Assembly (NCBI RefSeq): GCF_000317205.1
Contig: NZ_AJLK01000005.1
Span: forward strand, 1 to 39,217
Source of the DNA: Fischerella muscicola PCC 7414
Lineage (GTDB): Bacteria; Cyanobacteriota; Cyanobacteriia; Cyanobacteriales; Nostocaceae
Length of the DNA: 39,217 bases
Direction: 5' to 3'
Below the pieces are notes generated by a model. That model searched no databases. It worked only from the letters and a program-made list of their open reading frames with translations, and was not told the origin of the DNA. A program made the position numbers and the translations under genes. Below are positions 17,930-25,920 of the stretch, in pieces. Position 1 is the stretch's first letter; every line of letters starts with the position of its first letter.

Positions 17930-18095
17930 TCGGGGATCGGGGAGTGTGGGGAGTGTGGGGAGAATAATATAGCAACTAATTCCCCCTTCCCTTGTCCCCC
18001 TTCGCCCCCTAATCCCCAGAGGGGACCCCGAGTTCCCCCATGTCTCCCTTGTCCCCTCACACCCCTCACACTCCCCACACTTCCCTCCTTCCCTT
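17930..18095. repeat. G-rich/C-rich inverted-repeat element, second copy
   Basis: Left arm GGGGAGTGTGGGGAGTGTGG (from 17939) is matched in reverse by CTCACACTCCCCACACTTCCC near 18064-18084. Between them lie the core GGAGAATAATATAGCAAC (17959-17976) and a C-rich tract. The architecture and core match the copy at 12795-12932. Open frames across it are compositional artefacts. Confidence 0.6.
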
Positions 18096-18177
18096 CCCTG
18101 ATCTCGTATATGGACTTGACGATTTTCTGAGTATTTCTAAAATATATTAAGAATAATAAAAAAATGTAAAACAGTAG

Positions 18178-18195
18178 TTGAGCTACATAGCTCAA
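18178..18195. promoter_or_regulatory. Perfect 8+8 bp inverted repeat upstream of hli
   Basis: TTGAGCTAcaTAGCTCAA is an exact dyad with a 2-bp spacer, about 57 bp before the hli start codon in the AT-rich ald-hli divergent region. The size and symmetry fit a dimeric repressor operator, though a transcript hairpin is also possible. The binding protein is unknown. Confidence 0.45.
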
Positions 18196-18251
18196 TATGC
18201 TTTACCACAAAAGTGTAGTAATTTACATTTCCCAACAAGAGGATTTTTCAA

Positions 18252-18425
18252 ATGATGACACAATCACAACCAAGCGTCACCCCTAAGCTAGAAGAGCCAA
18301 AATTTGGATTTAATGAATATGCTGAGCGCTTGAATGGTCGAGCTGCAATGATTGGCTTTATTCTGATGGTGCTGATTGAATACTTCACCGACAAGGGTGT
18401 CCTATCATGGCTCGGTCTGAAGTAA
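18252..18425 (+). CDS. hli: High-light-inducible one-helix protein (Hlip/Scp)
   Basis: A 57-residue thylakoid protein. Hlips bind chlorophyll and carotenoids, protect photosystem II assembly intermediates and chlorophyll synthase, and are induced by high light and other stress. After a short soluble N-terminus (MMTQSQPSVTPKLEEPKFGF), the single chlorophyll-binding helix has the family motif ERLNGRAAMIGF at residues 25-36 (ExxNGRxAMIGF), followed by LMVLIEYFTDKGVLSWLGLK. The size is normal for the family. An AGAGGA Shine-Dalgarno sequence lies about 9 bases upstream. Two consecutive ATGs (18252 and 18255) are possible starts. Confidence 0.95.
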   Translation: MMTQSQPSVTPKLEEPKFGFNEYAERLNGRAAMIGFILMVLIEYFTDKGVLSWLGLK

Positions 18426-18476
18426 ATTGCTAAAAAGTACTAATGTACTACTTGTAAGTAAATGATAAAGCGATAA

Positions 18477-18571
18477 GGTTCAGTTAAGGTTTTGCTCTAC
18501 CCCTTCGAGTGTCTCGGTGGTGAAAAAGATCATCTTGAAACCACTAAGACATAAAGAGTGCTAACTGAACT
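18477..18571. ncRNA. Candidate structured RNA or small palindromic element
   Basis: A 95-base segment with nested pairing. GTTCAGTTA (18478-18486) pairs perfectly with TAACTGAAC (18562-18570). Inside it, CTCT (18495-18498) pairs with AGAG (18555-18558), TGTCT (18510-18514) with AGACA (18547-18551), and GGTGGT (18516-18521) with ACCACT (18540-18545, one G-T pair). This is a long interrupted stem. A terminator-like hairpin follows at 18596. It could be a small RNA, part of the hli 3' untranslated region, or a MITE whose terminal inverted repeats form the outer stem. I do not recognise the family. Confidence 0.4.
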
Positions 18572-18595
18572 GTATTGAGTTATAAAGAAGATTTC

Positions 18596-18623
18596 AACCA
18601 GTTGGATATTCCAACTGGTTTTC
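18596..18623 (+). terminator. Hairpin terminator after the structured element
   Basis: AACCAGTTGG (18596-18605) pairs perfectly with CCAACTGGTT (18611-18620) around a 5-nt loop and runs into TTTCT. It is a good plus-strand intrinsic terminator for a transcript that includes hli and/or the structured element. Confidence 0.75.
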
Positions 18624-18831
18624 TCATCTGAAAAACAAGACACTTCTTTTCATAGTCAGGGTTCTATGCTGTTCGGAAAACCGCCCAGAAGTGGTTTGTT
18701 GTAATACTCTCGTTTAATAAATAAATATAATATTATGATGTAAATGTAGACTCTAGCTCAGAGCGCTAAATGCAGGTTAATATTTCTCAGTAAATTTACA
18801 TAAAAGGTGAACTGAAATAAACCAAGCTGTG

Positions 18832-19128
18832 ATGAATCCTCTATTGCCTCGTTTTTTAAAGTCAGCCTACCGAAAAGAACCGCTAATCAGCGTAGTGATT
18901 ACGATGGGAGTGGTAGAAGCGCTGATCGGTGGATTTGACGATAAGTGGTCTTTGTTCGCTTTTGGTTTAGGAACAGCAGGAATAACGCTTTTATTAAAAT
19001 TTTGGCTACGTCAACAGCGTCGCCCTCTACCTGCTGAGGAGACTGTGGTGCAACATTACTTGCCTTCCCGTTCTTCTAGTCCGACTTTACCAATGCTGAG
19101 TATTGCTAAGAAGAAACCACCCCAGTAG
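18832..19128 (+). CDS. Small hypothetical membrane protein, 98 aa
   Basis: Unnamed protein with two adjacent hydrophobic stretches (EPLISVVITMGVVEALIGG and WSLFAFGLGTAGITLLLKFWL), a basic turn after the second (LRQQRRP) and a Pro/Ser-rich soluble tail ending in KKKPPQ. The pattern is that of small inner-membrane or thylakoid proteins common in filamentous cyanobacteria, but no function can be stated. The start is placed at ATG 18832. The GTG immediately before it would add one residue. It is preceded by a 200-base AT-rich gap after a terminator, so it has its own promoter. Confidence 0.7.
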   Translation: MNPLLPRFLKSAYRKEPLISVVITMGVVEALIGGFDDKWSLFAFGLGTAGITLLLKFWLRQQRRPLPAEETVVQHYLPSRSSSPTLPMLSIAKKKPPQ

Positions 19129-19277
19129 AATTTAAGTTTAAAATTTTATATTTAAGATTAGAAAATTCACAGAGCATCGCCAAATTTATGGTTTTCACTC
19201 TTGTGGAGTTTTTTTTCTTGACTTACAAAAGTAAAGTAAGTCTTGGGCGATCGCTCGTAGTTCTAATCTAAAAATAT

Positions 19278-20360
19278 ATGAATAATAGTTATAGTAAAGT
19301 ATTTGACAAAATCCTAAATATCAGATTAAAAATTTCCTCTATAAGAGGGGTAAGTATAGCAGGTGCTGTGGCGATCGCTTCCTTGGTACAAATACCACCT
19401 GTAAATCCTGCAACTGTTGAAGCGAGACCAAATCCTGAAACTAGCAACAACTTTTTTCAACCCCAGCGAATTTATACTTTTAAAAATTATTCAGGAAGGA
19501 TTAAATCCCTGACCTTCAGTCCTGATAGCAAAACTTTGGTGAGTGGAGGTTCACACAACGATGGTGTAATTCGCCTGTGGAGTATCAAAAATGGCGATAT
19601 CATAGGAACCATTCGCAAGGCTCAGAAAACAGCTGTCGAATCTGTGCTGATTTCACCAGATGGTCAAACTTTGGCTAGCTGTAGTAACGATTACACTGTT
19701 AATCTTTGGAATCTCAAAACTAACAAATTTACTCGTTCCTTCATCGGTCACACTAGCAACGTTCTATCTTTAGCTGCAACTCCTGATGGAAAAATTCTGG
19801 CTAGTGGTGGTTTAGATGGTATTCGCCTGTGGGATTTGGTAAAAAAGCGTCCCCTAGCTACTTTAGTACACTACAACAATATTTCTAAAATTACGATTAG
19901 TCCAGATGGTCAGATTCTCGCCAGTGGTGAGACTCAGGGTGTAGTCAAATTATGGGAGTTAAATTCTGGTCAACTTATCCGTCAGTTTTCCGCCCACACT
20001 CAAGTAGTCAGTGGTTTAGCTTTTACCCCAGATGGACAAACTTTAGTTACTGCTAGCCATGATGGCAGTATTAAACTGTGGGATGCCAAAACAGGGAATT
20101 TCGCTAGTACTCTTACAGAAAACAATAACTCAATTAATCATAATAATTGGATCAATGCCATTGGGATTAATCCCAATGGACGTACATTAGCTAGTGGTGG
20201 GAAACAGGGCGTAGTACAGTTATGGGATTTAACCACAGGAAAGTTACTGAATACACTTGAGGGACATACCGACTGGGTAAGTACGATCGCCTTTAGTCCC
20301 GATGGAAAGTTATTTGCTAGTGGCGGATATGACAAAAGAATTTTGGTTTGGCGCATGTAA
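19278..20360 (+). CDS. WD40-repeat protein with N-terminal signal segment
   Basis: A 360-residue beta-propeller protein. Residues 20-45 contain a hydrophobic segment (GVSIAGAVAIASLVQIPPV) followed by ATVEA, which looks like a signal peptide or membrane anchor, so the propeller is probably periplasmic or membrane-attached. From about residue 70 there are seven WD40 repeats with the usual SPDGQTLASGGxDGxIRLWDxxTG pattern (examples: LTFSPDSKTLVSGG, LISPDGQTLASC, ISPDGQILASGE, FTPDGQTLVTAS, INPNGRTLASGG, FSPDGKLFASGG). Such propellers act as protein-interaction scaffolds. No catalytic domain is fused. The partner is unknown. Confidence 0.9.
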   Translation: MNNSYSKVFDKILNIRLKISSIRGVSIAGAVAIASLVQIPPVNPATVEARPNPETSNNFFQPQRIYTFKNYSGRIKSLTFSPDSKTLVSGGSHNDGVIRLWSIKNGDIIGTIRKAQKTAVESVLISPDGQTLASCSNDYTVNLWNLKTNKFTRSFIGHTSNVLSLAATPDGKILASGGLDGIRLWDLVKKRPLATLVHYNNISKITISPDGQILASGETQGVVKLWELNSGQLIRQFSAHTQVVSGLAFTPDGQTLVTASHDGSIKLWDAKTGNFASTLTENNNSINHNNWINAIGINPNGRTLASGGKQGVVQLWDLTTGKLLNTLEGHTDWVSTIAFSPDGKLFASGGYDKRILVWRM

Positions 20361-20496
20361 CGCATTTCCCAAAACCAACCACTAGTAGATTTGCTAGTCT
20401 AAGGATATTGGCAAGTGCATTGCTGGCGATCGCACAAATGCGTAATCATTATTAAGTAAAAATACTGATAGTAAAAGTAATAGCAGAGACATTACT

Positions 20497-21000
20497 ATGA
20501 CAGCACCAGAAGATCGATCCACTCGTTTCTATACTCAAGAAGATATACAGAAAATTTTACACTTGGCGATCGCTCGCCAAGCCAAAGACCAAGAAAAAGA
20601 ATTTTCCTATGAACAACTCTTAGAAATTGCTAGAGAATTGGAAATTCCCCCAGAAACCCTTAGACTAGCAGAACGAGATTGGCAAATTACCCAAGGAGAA
20701 ATACAGCAAAGGCAAGCTTTCAACAACTATCGCATAGGAAGATTTAAAAAGCGCTTTGGTAAATTTACCATTGTTAACGGTGTTTTACTCTTAGTTGATC
20801 TAGTTGGTGGCGCAGGTCTATCTTGGTCACTGTATATTTTCTTATTTTGGGGACTAGGTGTAGCCCTTGATGCTTGGAACACCTTCCAAACCAAAGGTGA
20901 AGATTACGAAATGGCTTTCCAAAAATGGTATCGCCAGAATCAGCTCAAACAAACTATTAACAGAGTAGTCAATAAATTCCTTAACGCATGGCAGAGTTAG
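20497..21000 (+). CDS. 2TM-domain protein
   Basis: A 167-residue protein with a soluble N-terminal half. It contains a conserved helical region, FYTQEDIQKILHLAIARQAKDQEKEFSYEQLLEIARELEIPPETLRLAERDW, common to cyanobacterial 2TM proteins. The 2TM module follows: basic RIGRFKKRFGKFTIVNGVLLLVDLVGG, a second hydrophobic helix LSWSLYIFLFWGLGVALDAWN, then a soluble tail with FQKWYRQNQ. The function is unknown. The stop codon is followed at once by a G-rich repeat array. Confidence 0.8.
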   Translation: MTAPEDRSTRFYTQEDIQKILHLAIARQAKDQEKEFSYEQLLEIARELEIPPETLRLAERDWQITQGEIQQRQAFNNYRIGRFKKRFGKFTIVNGVLLLVDLVGGAGLSWSLYIFLFWGLGVALDAWNTFQTKGEDYEMAFQKWYRQNQLKQTINRVVNKFLNAWQS

Positions 21001-21122
21001 AAGAAGGGAGGTGGGGGGCTAGGGGTCCCCACTTTGTGGGGTTGGGGGGGAATGGGGAGGTGGGGAGATGGGGTGATGGGGAGATGGGGTGATGGGGAGA
21101 TGGGGTGATGGGGAGATGGGGA
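21001..21122. repeat. Tandem G-rich array, 16-bp unit
   Basis: From about 21058 to 21122 the plus strand repeats GGGGAGATGGGGTGAT about three and a half times, preceded by less regular G-runs (GGTGGGGGGCTAGGGG, GTTGGGGGGGAATGGGG). The spacing of runs of four G would allow G-quadruplex folding of the plus strand. It belongs to the same vocabulary as 39089-39217. Confidence 0.75.
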
Positions 21123-21204
21123 ACTCACCGGACCCCACGACCGACAGGGAGGAGCCAGTGCGGTGGACGGGTTTCCCGGCATAAAGCACCTGGCGTTGGG
21201 GATT
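21123..21204. repeat. 82-bp interspersed repeat, copy 1
   Basis: Begins ACTCACCGGACCCCACGACC and ends ACCTGGCGTTGGGGATT. It is identical to 21366-21447 except for one base near its start. It contains an imperfect palindrome, with GCCAGTGC facing GCACCTGGC, typical of extragenic palindromic repeats in filamentous cyanobacteria. Confidence 0.8.
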
Positions 21205-21268
21205 AGGGGCAATGGGGAGTGTGAGGGGTAGTGAAACTACTAACCACTAACTACTAACTACTAACCAA

Positions 21269-21300
21269 TGTACAGACGCTTCAAACAGCGCGTCTGTACA
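21269..21300. repeat. Perfect palindromic hairpin (11-bp arms)
   Basis: TGTACAGACGC (21269-21279) pairs exactly with GCGTCTGTACA (21290-21300) around a 10-nt loop. The AGACGC/GCGTCT wording is shared with the palindrome inside the MITE at 22221-22322. Confidence 0.8.
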
Positions 21301-21365
21301 ACTACTAACCCTACCCTTACCTTAAGCCACTACGTGTCTACGGGTTCGTCAGTCGCTCATGGGGG

Positions 21366-21447
21366 ACTCACCGGCCCCCACGACCGACAGGGAGGAGCCA
21401 GTGCGGTGGACGGGTTTCCCGGCATAAAGCACCTGGCGTTGGGGATT
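21366..21447. repeat. 82-bp interspersed repeat, copy 2
   Basis: Near-identical direct copy of 21123-21204, starting 243 bp downstream of the first. It is preceded by a CTTAAGCCACTACGTGTCTA-type word also seen, diverged, at 32480-32505. A shortened relative of its first 17 bases occurs at about 39140. Confidence 0.8.
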
Positions 21448-21504
21448 GGGGGCTAGGGGTCCCCTTTGGGGTTGGGGGAGGGACCCCCCTTGGGGCGCGC
21501 TGAC

Positions 21505-21615
21505 TCACCACTAACCACTAACCACCAACCACTAACTACTAATAACCAACAACCACCAACCACCAACCACCAACCAACAACCAACAACTAACAACCAACA
21601 ACTAACTACTAACAG
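21505..21615. repeat. AACCACCAAC/AACTAC low-complexity tract
   Basis: About 110 bases of degenerate TAACCAC, CCAACCA and AACAACT units just before the nucleoside hydrolase gene. No coding potential was seen. The tract is similar to 8850-8896 and 21236-21268. Confidence 0.65.
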
Positions 21616-21649
21616 CCTTTACCCAAAATCGTGTTTATTCACAGCGTCT

Positions 21650-22642
21650 ATGCGTAAATTTCTGATTGATACAGATACAGCTTCTGATGATGCTGTGGCT
21701 ATAATTATGGCGCACCGATGGGTAGATGTCCATGTAGAAGCGGTAACAATTGTTAGTGGTAATGTCTCAGTAGAGCAAGGGGCAAAAAACGCACTGTATA
21801 CACTTGAAGTATGCAAAGCTTCCACACCTGTGTATATTGGCTGTGCCAAACCAATGTTGCGAGAATGTAGTTATGCTCATTGGTTTCATGGCGACGATGG
21901 TATGGGTAATAAATTCTACGCTGAAGCTAAGAGTAAGCCTCAATCAGCACATGCAGTAGATGTAATTATTGACAAAATTAAAACATACCCTGGTGAAATT
22001 ACCATAGTGACGCTAGGGCCACTTACCAACATTGCTACAGCATTATTACGTGCGCCAGAAATTGCATCACTAGTACAGCGTTGTGTAATTATGGGTGGTG
22101 CAGCCAATACTGTTGGCAACGTTACACCTGCTGCTGAATATAACATTTGGGTAGACCCAGAAGCAGCTAAGATAGTCTTTCACAGTGGTATGCCCTGTGA
22201 AATGGTTGGTTGGGAATTAATACCAATTCGCCAAAAGAATGCGACAGATGGGCCATCTTGTAGAGACGCGATGAATCGCGTCTTTATCCAAGGATGTGTT
22301 GCTATCATTAATTGAATTGGTATAAGTCGCCACAATGCAGCGTTAACTTCCAGAGAAATAGAAACGGTTATGAATTTCGGTACAGAAACAGCACGTCTGG
22401 CTATGGAGTGCAACATCAAAGCCTTAGATGCCAGCATAAACATTCAATCTGCATCTGGTTTGATGTTACCTGATCCCGTAGCAATGGCAGTTGCCCTTGA
22501 ACCAGATATTGTGATCCGTCAAGGCAAATACTTTGTGGATGTAGAAACAACAAGCCAATTCACGCGGGGTGCAACAGTTGTTGATGAGTTGGGTGTAATG
22601 CGAAAAACCTCCAACATGAATGTCAAAGGAATGAAAAGTTGA
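21650..22642 (+). pseudogene. Nucleoside hydrolase (IunH/Rih family) interrupted by a MITE
   Basis: Nucleoside hydrolases cleave the N-glycosidic bond of ribonucleosides in salvage. The N-terminus has the calcium- and ribose-binding motif [14 protein letters not shown] (family DTDxxxDDAxA). Mid-protein blocks [40 protein letters not shown] and [10 protein letters not shown] are canonical. After WEL the frame runs into a 102-bp insertion (22221-22322) and meets TGA at 22313-22315. The same frame then resumes with SRHNAALTSREIETVMNFGTETARLAMECN and LMLPDPVAMAVALEPD, the usual C-terminal active-site region. The insertion plus duplication is 105 bp, so the frame is kept and only the inserted stop breaks it. 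Intact length would be about 295 residues. The truncated 221-residue product is unlikely to be active. Confidence 0.88.
22221..22322. mobile_element. MITE-like insertion with 9-bp terminal inverted repeats and TAA duplication
   Basis: The left end TACCAATTC (22221-22229) is the exact inverse of the right end GAATTGGTA (22314-22322). The element is flanked by TAA at 22218-22220 and again at 22323-22325, which fits a 3-bp target duplication. It encodes no protein. An internal palindrome, AGACGCGAT/ATCGCGTCT at about 22263-22282, would fold as a hairpin. Removing the element and one TAA rejoins WEL to SRHNAAL in the host gene. Confidence 0.82.
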
Positions 22643-22751
22643 ACGAACACAGATGCACACAGATGAACACCGATGGATTATGGGTTTGCCGTTAGGTTAA
22701 TCCCCAATCCCTATTCCTACCAGTAACAGTCCGGCAATAAGTGATATTTAT
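22643..22751. repeat. AACACAGATG repeats and short intergenic gap
   Basis: Immediately after the nucleoside hydrolase stop lie AACACAGATG, CACACAGATG and AACACCGATGG (about 22646-22676). This is the same family as 70-101 and 10614-10648. Nothing else was recognised before the adh stop. Confidence 0.6.
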
Positions 22752-23888
<1,137 letters not shown>

Positions 23889-23973
23889 TCAGCTGATCTG
23901 AGTGTATTGCCGGACGTATGATATGAAATTATTTGTAAATGTTTAGTAAAAAGTCTAAGTTAAGCGATCGCGT

Positions 23974-24801
23974 TTACTGACATTTTTGAGCTATGTGAAA
24001 AGCAGAAATATATGATAGATGAAGACTTCCGCCAAATTCATGCTCTATTCTATCCCGCAGTCCTGTAAATAATGCCTCTTTATTTTGTGGTTCTAGCTTG
24101 AGGTAGGGTGAGTAAGTGTTCAAAAGTGTCAAATATTCATCAACTGTGTAGATGACTTCAGACTCAACGTTTCCGGCTACCAAGTCTTTAAATTGTCCAG
24201 AATCTATGATCATTTGCCCCAATCCTCTCAAGATGTCTTCTTGAGTTTTTCTGTCTTCATATCGATTCAGGGATGGAGCGTGAATTTGATAAACTTCTGA
24301 TAGACGTTGGTAAACCCGATAGCGGGGCTGAAGCTCTTTGTTCCACAATAAAATTAGGTAGCCGTTTTTTTTGAGAGCTTTTGCTGCTTTCGGATATCCA
24401 ACTTCCATGGGTATCCAATGGAAAGAACTCGCTGCTAAAACAGCATCAAACTTTTCAGTCTCTAGCATCCATTCTTCAAAGGATGTGTTTTGAATCTCTA
24501 CGTTAGGATACTGTTGACAATTTTGTTGGGCTAACTGATAAAAATCTGTGTTGGGTTCTAAACTAAGGATTGAACAACCCAATTGAGCAAACGCAACTGT
24601 TGCAGTTGCAGGGCCACATCCCACCTCCAGAATTTTTGAATTCGAGGAGAGTTGAGTAATCTCCACAACCTGACGAATCAAATCTTGAGGATAGCGGGGT
24701 CTGGTTTTGTTATAAGCTTCTGCTGCTGGAGAATACCAATTTTTTCGATGTTCTAAGTCTTTGTTGGAGTAACTGGCAATGATTTCTTTTAGGTTTTTCA
24801 T
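23974..24801 (-). CDS. Class I SAM-dependent methyltransferase
   Basis: A 275-residue protein with the Rossmann-type AdoMet-binding fold. Motif I is KILEVGCGPATATVAFA at about residues 58-74. The acidic residue ending motif II is in ILSLEPN, and a DAVLAASSFHWIP block near residue 115 is typical of the methyltransferase 11/25 (UbiE/SmtA-like) group. The N-terminus (NWYSPAAEAYNKTRPRYPQDLI) is also typical of this group. The substrate cannot be deduced. It starts at ATG 24801 with no obvious Shine-Dalgarno sequence and is divergent from rimM. Confidence 0.88.
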   Translation of the reverse strand: MKNLKEIIASYSNKDLEHRKNWYSPAAEAYNKTRPRYPQDLIRQVVEITQLSSNSKILEVGCGPATATVAFAQLGCSILSLEPNTDFYQLAQQNCQQYPNVEIQNTSFEEWMLETEKFDAVLAASSFHWIPMEVGYPKAAKALKKNGYLILLWNKELQPRYRVYQRLSEVYQIHAPSLNRYEDRKTQEDILRGLGQMIIDSGQFKDLVAGNVESEVIYTVDEYLTLLNTYSPYLKLEPQNKEALFTGLRDRIEHEFGGSLHLSYISAFHIAQKCQ

Positions 24802-24949
24802 AATTCTATAGATAAGTCTTAAAGTCTTGAGGAATTAAACCCAAGGTATAGAATTGTTAACTGATAACTGTATAAGGCTAAGTGTACAAGCGATCGCCTG
24901 TTAGTGTTTGATTTGAATGAACCACAAAGACACGAAGAACGCGAAGAGT

Positions 24950-25594
24950 ATGAAACAAAAGGGTAAAAAGAGAAGAGATAGAAAAAAATCCGACTCTTCA
25001 TCTTCCTATCCTTCCACGTCTACTTCTCCCACTCCCCTGTTGGGAAATTGGATAGAAATTGGTACGATTGTTGCACCTCAGGGTTTACGTGGGGAAATGC
25101 GAGTTTATCCTGATTCGGATTTTCCGGAGCGGTTTGAGGTTCCAGGAAAGCGTTGGTTATTACGTGCAGGAGAGACAGAACCGCAATTAGTAGAATTACT
25201 GGGAGGACGTATAGTTGAAGGTAAAAATTTATATGTAATTAAGTTGGCTGGTGTGAATGATCGCAATCAAGCGCAGGAATTGCGCGGTTGTAAATTATTG
25301 GTTCGTGCCAGCGATCGCCCACAGTTGGGGGAGGATGAATATCATGTATTGGATTTAATTGGTTTGTCAGTTTTTATGCAGGAATCTGGCGAACTTGTTG
25401 GTACAGTGGTAGATGTGATTGCTGCTGGTAATGATTTGCTAGAAGTCAAATTACACCAACAACAAACAACAGACAACAATCAACAAAAAACCGTTTTGAT
25501 ACCCTTTGTGAAAGCGATCGCCCCAACGGTAGACTTAGAAGCTGGCAGGATTGAAATTACACCACCACCTGGATTGTTGGAAATTAATATTTAG
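24950..25594 (+). CDS. rimM: Ribosome maturation factor RimM
   Basis: RimM binds ribosomal protein S19 and assists processing and assembly of the 30S subunit. The conserved N-terminal domain starts at [29 protein letters not shown]. The PRC-barrel domain follows, with [38 protein letters not shown] and the C-terminal [31 protein letters not shown]. Before the conserved part is a 30- to 40-residue Lys/Arg/Ser-rich extension. The frame also has an ATG at 24917, but the intervening 33 bases are an AACCACAAAGACACGAAGAA-type dispersed repeat, so ATG 24950 is preferred. Neither start has a strong ribosome binding site. The insert [13 protein letters not shown] near the C-terminus is also low complexity. 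Confidence 0.92.
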   Translation: MKQKGKKRRDRKKSDSSSSYPSTSTSPTPLLGNWIEIGTIVAPQGLRGEMRVYPDSDFPERFEVPGKRWLLRAGETEPQLVELLGGRIVEGKNLYVIKLAGVNDRNQAQELRGCKLLVRASDRPQLGEDEYHVLDLIGLSVFMQESGELVGTVVDVIAAGNDLLEVKLHQQQTTDNNQQKTVLIPFVKAIAPTVDLEAGRIEITPPPGLLEINI

Positions 25595-25740
25595 GTGATT
25601 GAGAGTGAGTTTTTAGATATCCATATGTTGATAGCCATTTCAGGCGGTCGTGAACGTACAAAGATGGAATTTCAAACTCTGTTTGAGGCTTCCGGCTTCA
25701 AGCTGAACAAAGTGATTACTACAAAAATTTGCAAAAATTG
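25595..25740 (+). pseudogene. C-terminal fragment of an O-methyltransferase
   Basis: Directly after the rimM stop, the frame encodes FLDIHMLIAISGGRERTKME and FQTLFEASGFKLNKVITTK. This matches the end of acetylserotonin-type SAM-dependent O-methyltransferases (D..ML....GGRERT..E...L.EA.GF.L..V..T). Only about 45 residues of the family remain. No AdoMet-binding domain lies upstream, because that space is occupied by rimM. The open frame continues to 25882, but the later residues look random. It is interpreted as a decayed gene remnant. Confidence 0.72.
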
Positions 25741-25836
25741 GCATTATTACACTCAAAGGGATCTACTTTGTGCGATCGCCCTTCTTACTCCTTTATCGAA
25801 AACCGTCTCATCATCGAGCATTTATCGTCCTTGTAA

Positions 25837-25866
25837 AAATCCCCATAATTTTAATTATGGGGATTT
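25837..25866. terminator. Bidirectional hairpin terminator
   Basis: AAATCCCCATAATT (25837-25850) is exactly complementary to AATTATGGGGATTT (25853-25866). The stem is AT-flanked and GC-cored. It separates the rimM region from the CHAT gene and could act on either strand. Confidence 0.7.
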
Positions 25867-25920
25867 CCCTGTTGCCTCTTAAGTTTTATCTGATCGCTCC
25901 TGAAATCTATATCAGTTAGA

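Noticed and set aside
21001-21122. CRISPR-like array
   Set aside because: Units are contiguous 16-bp G-rich repeats with no unique spacers, and no cas gene is present.
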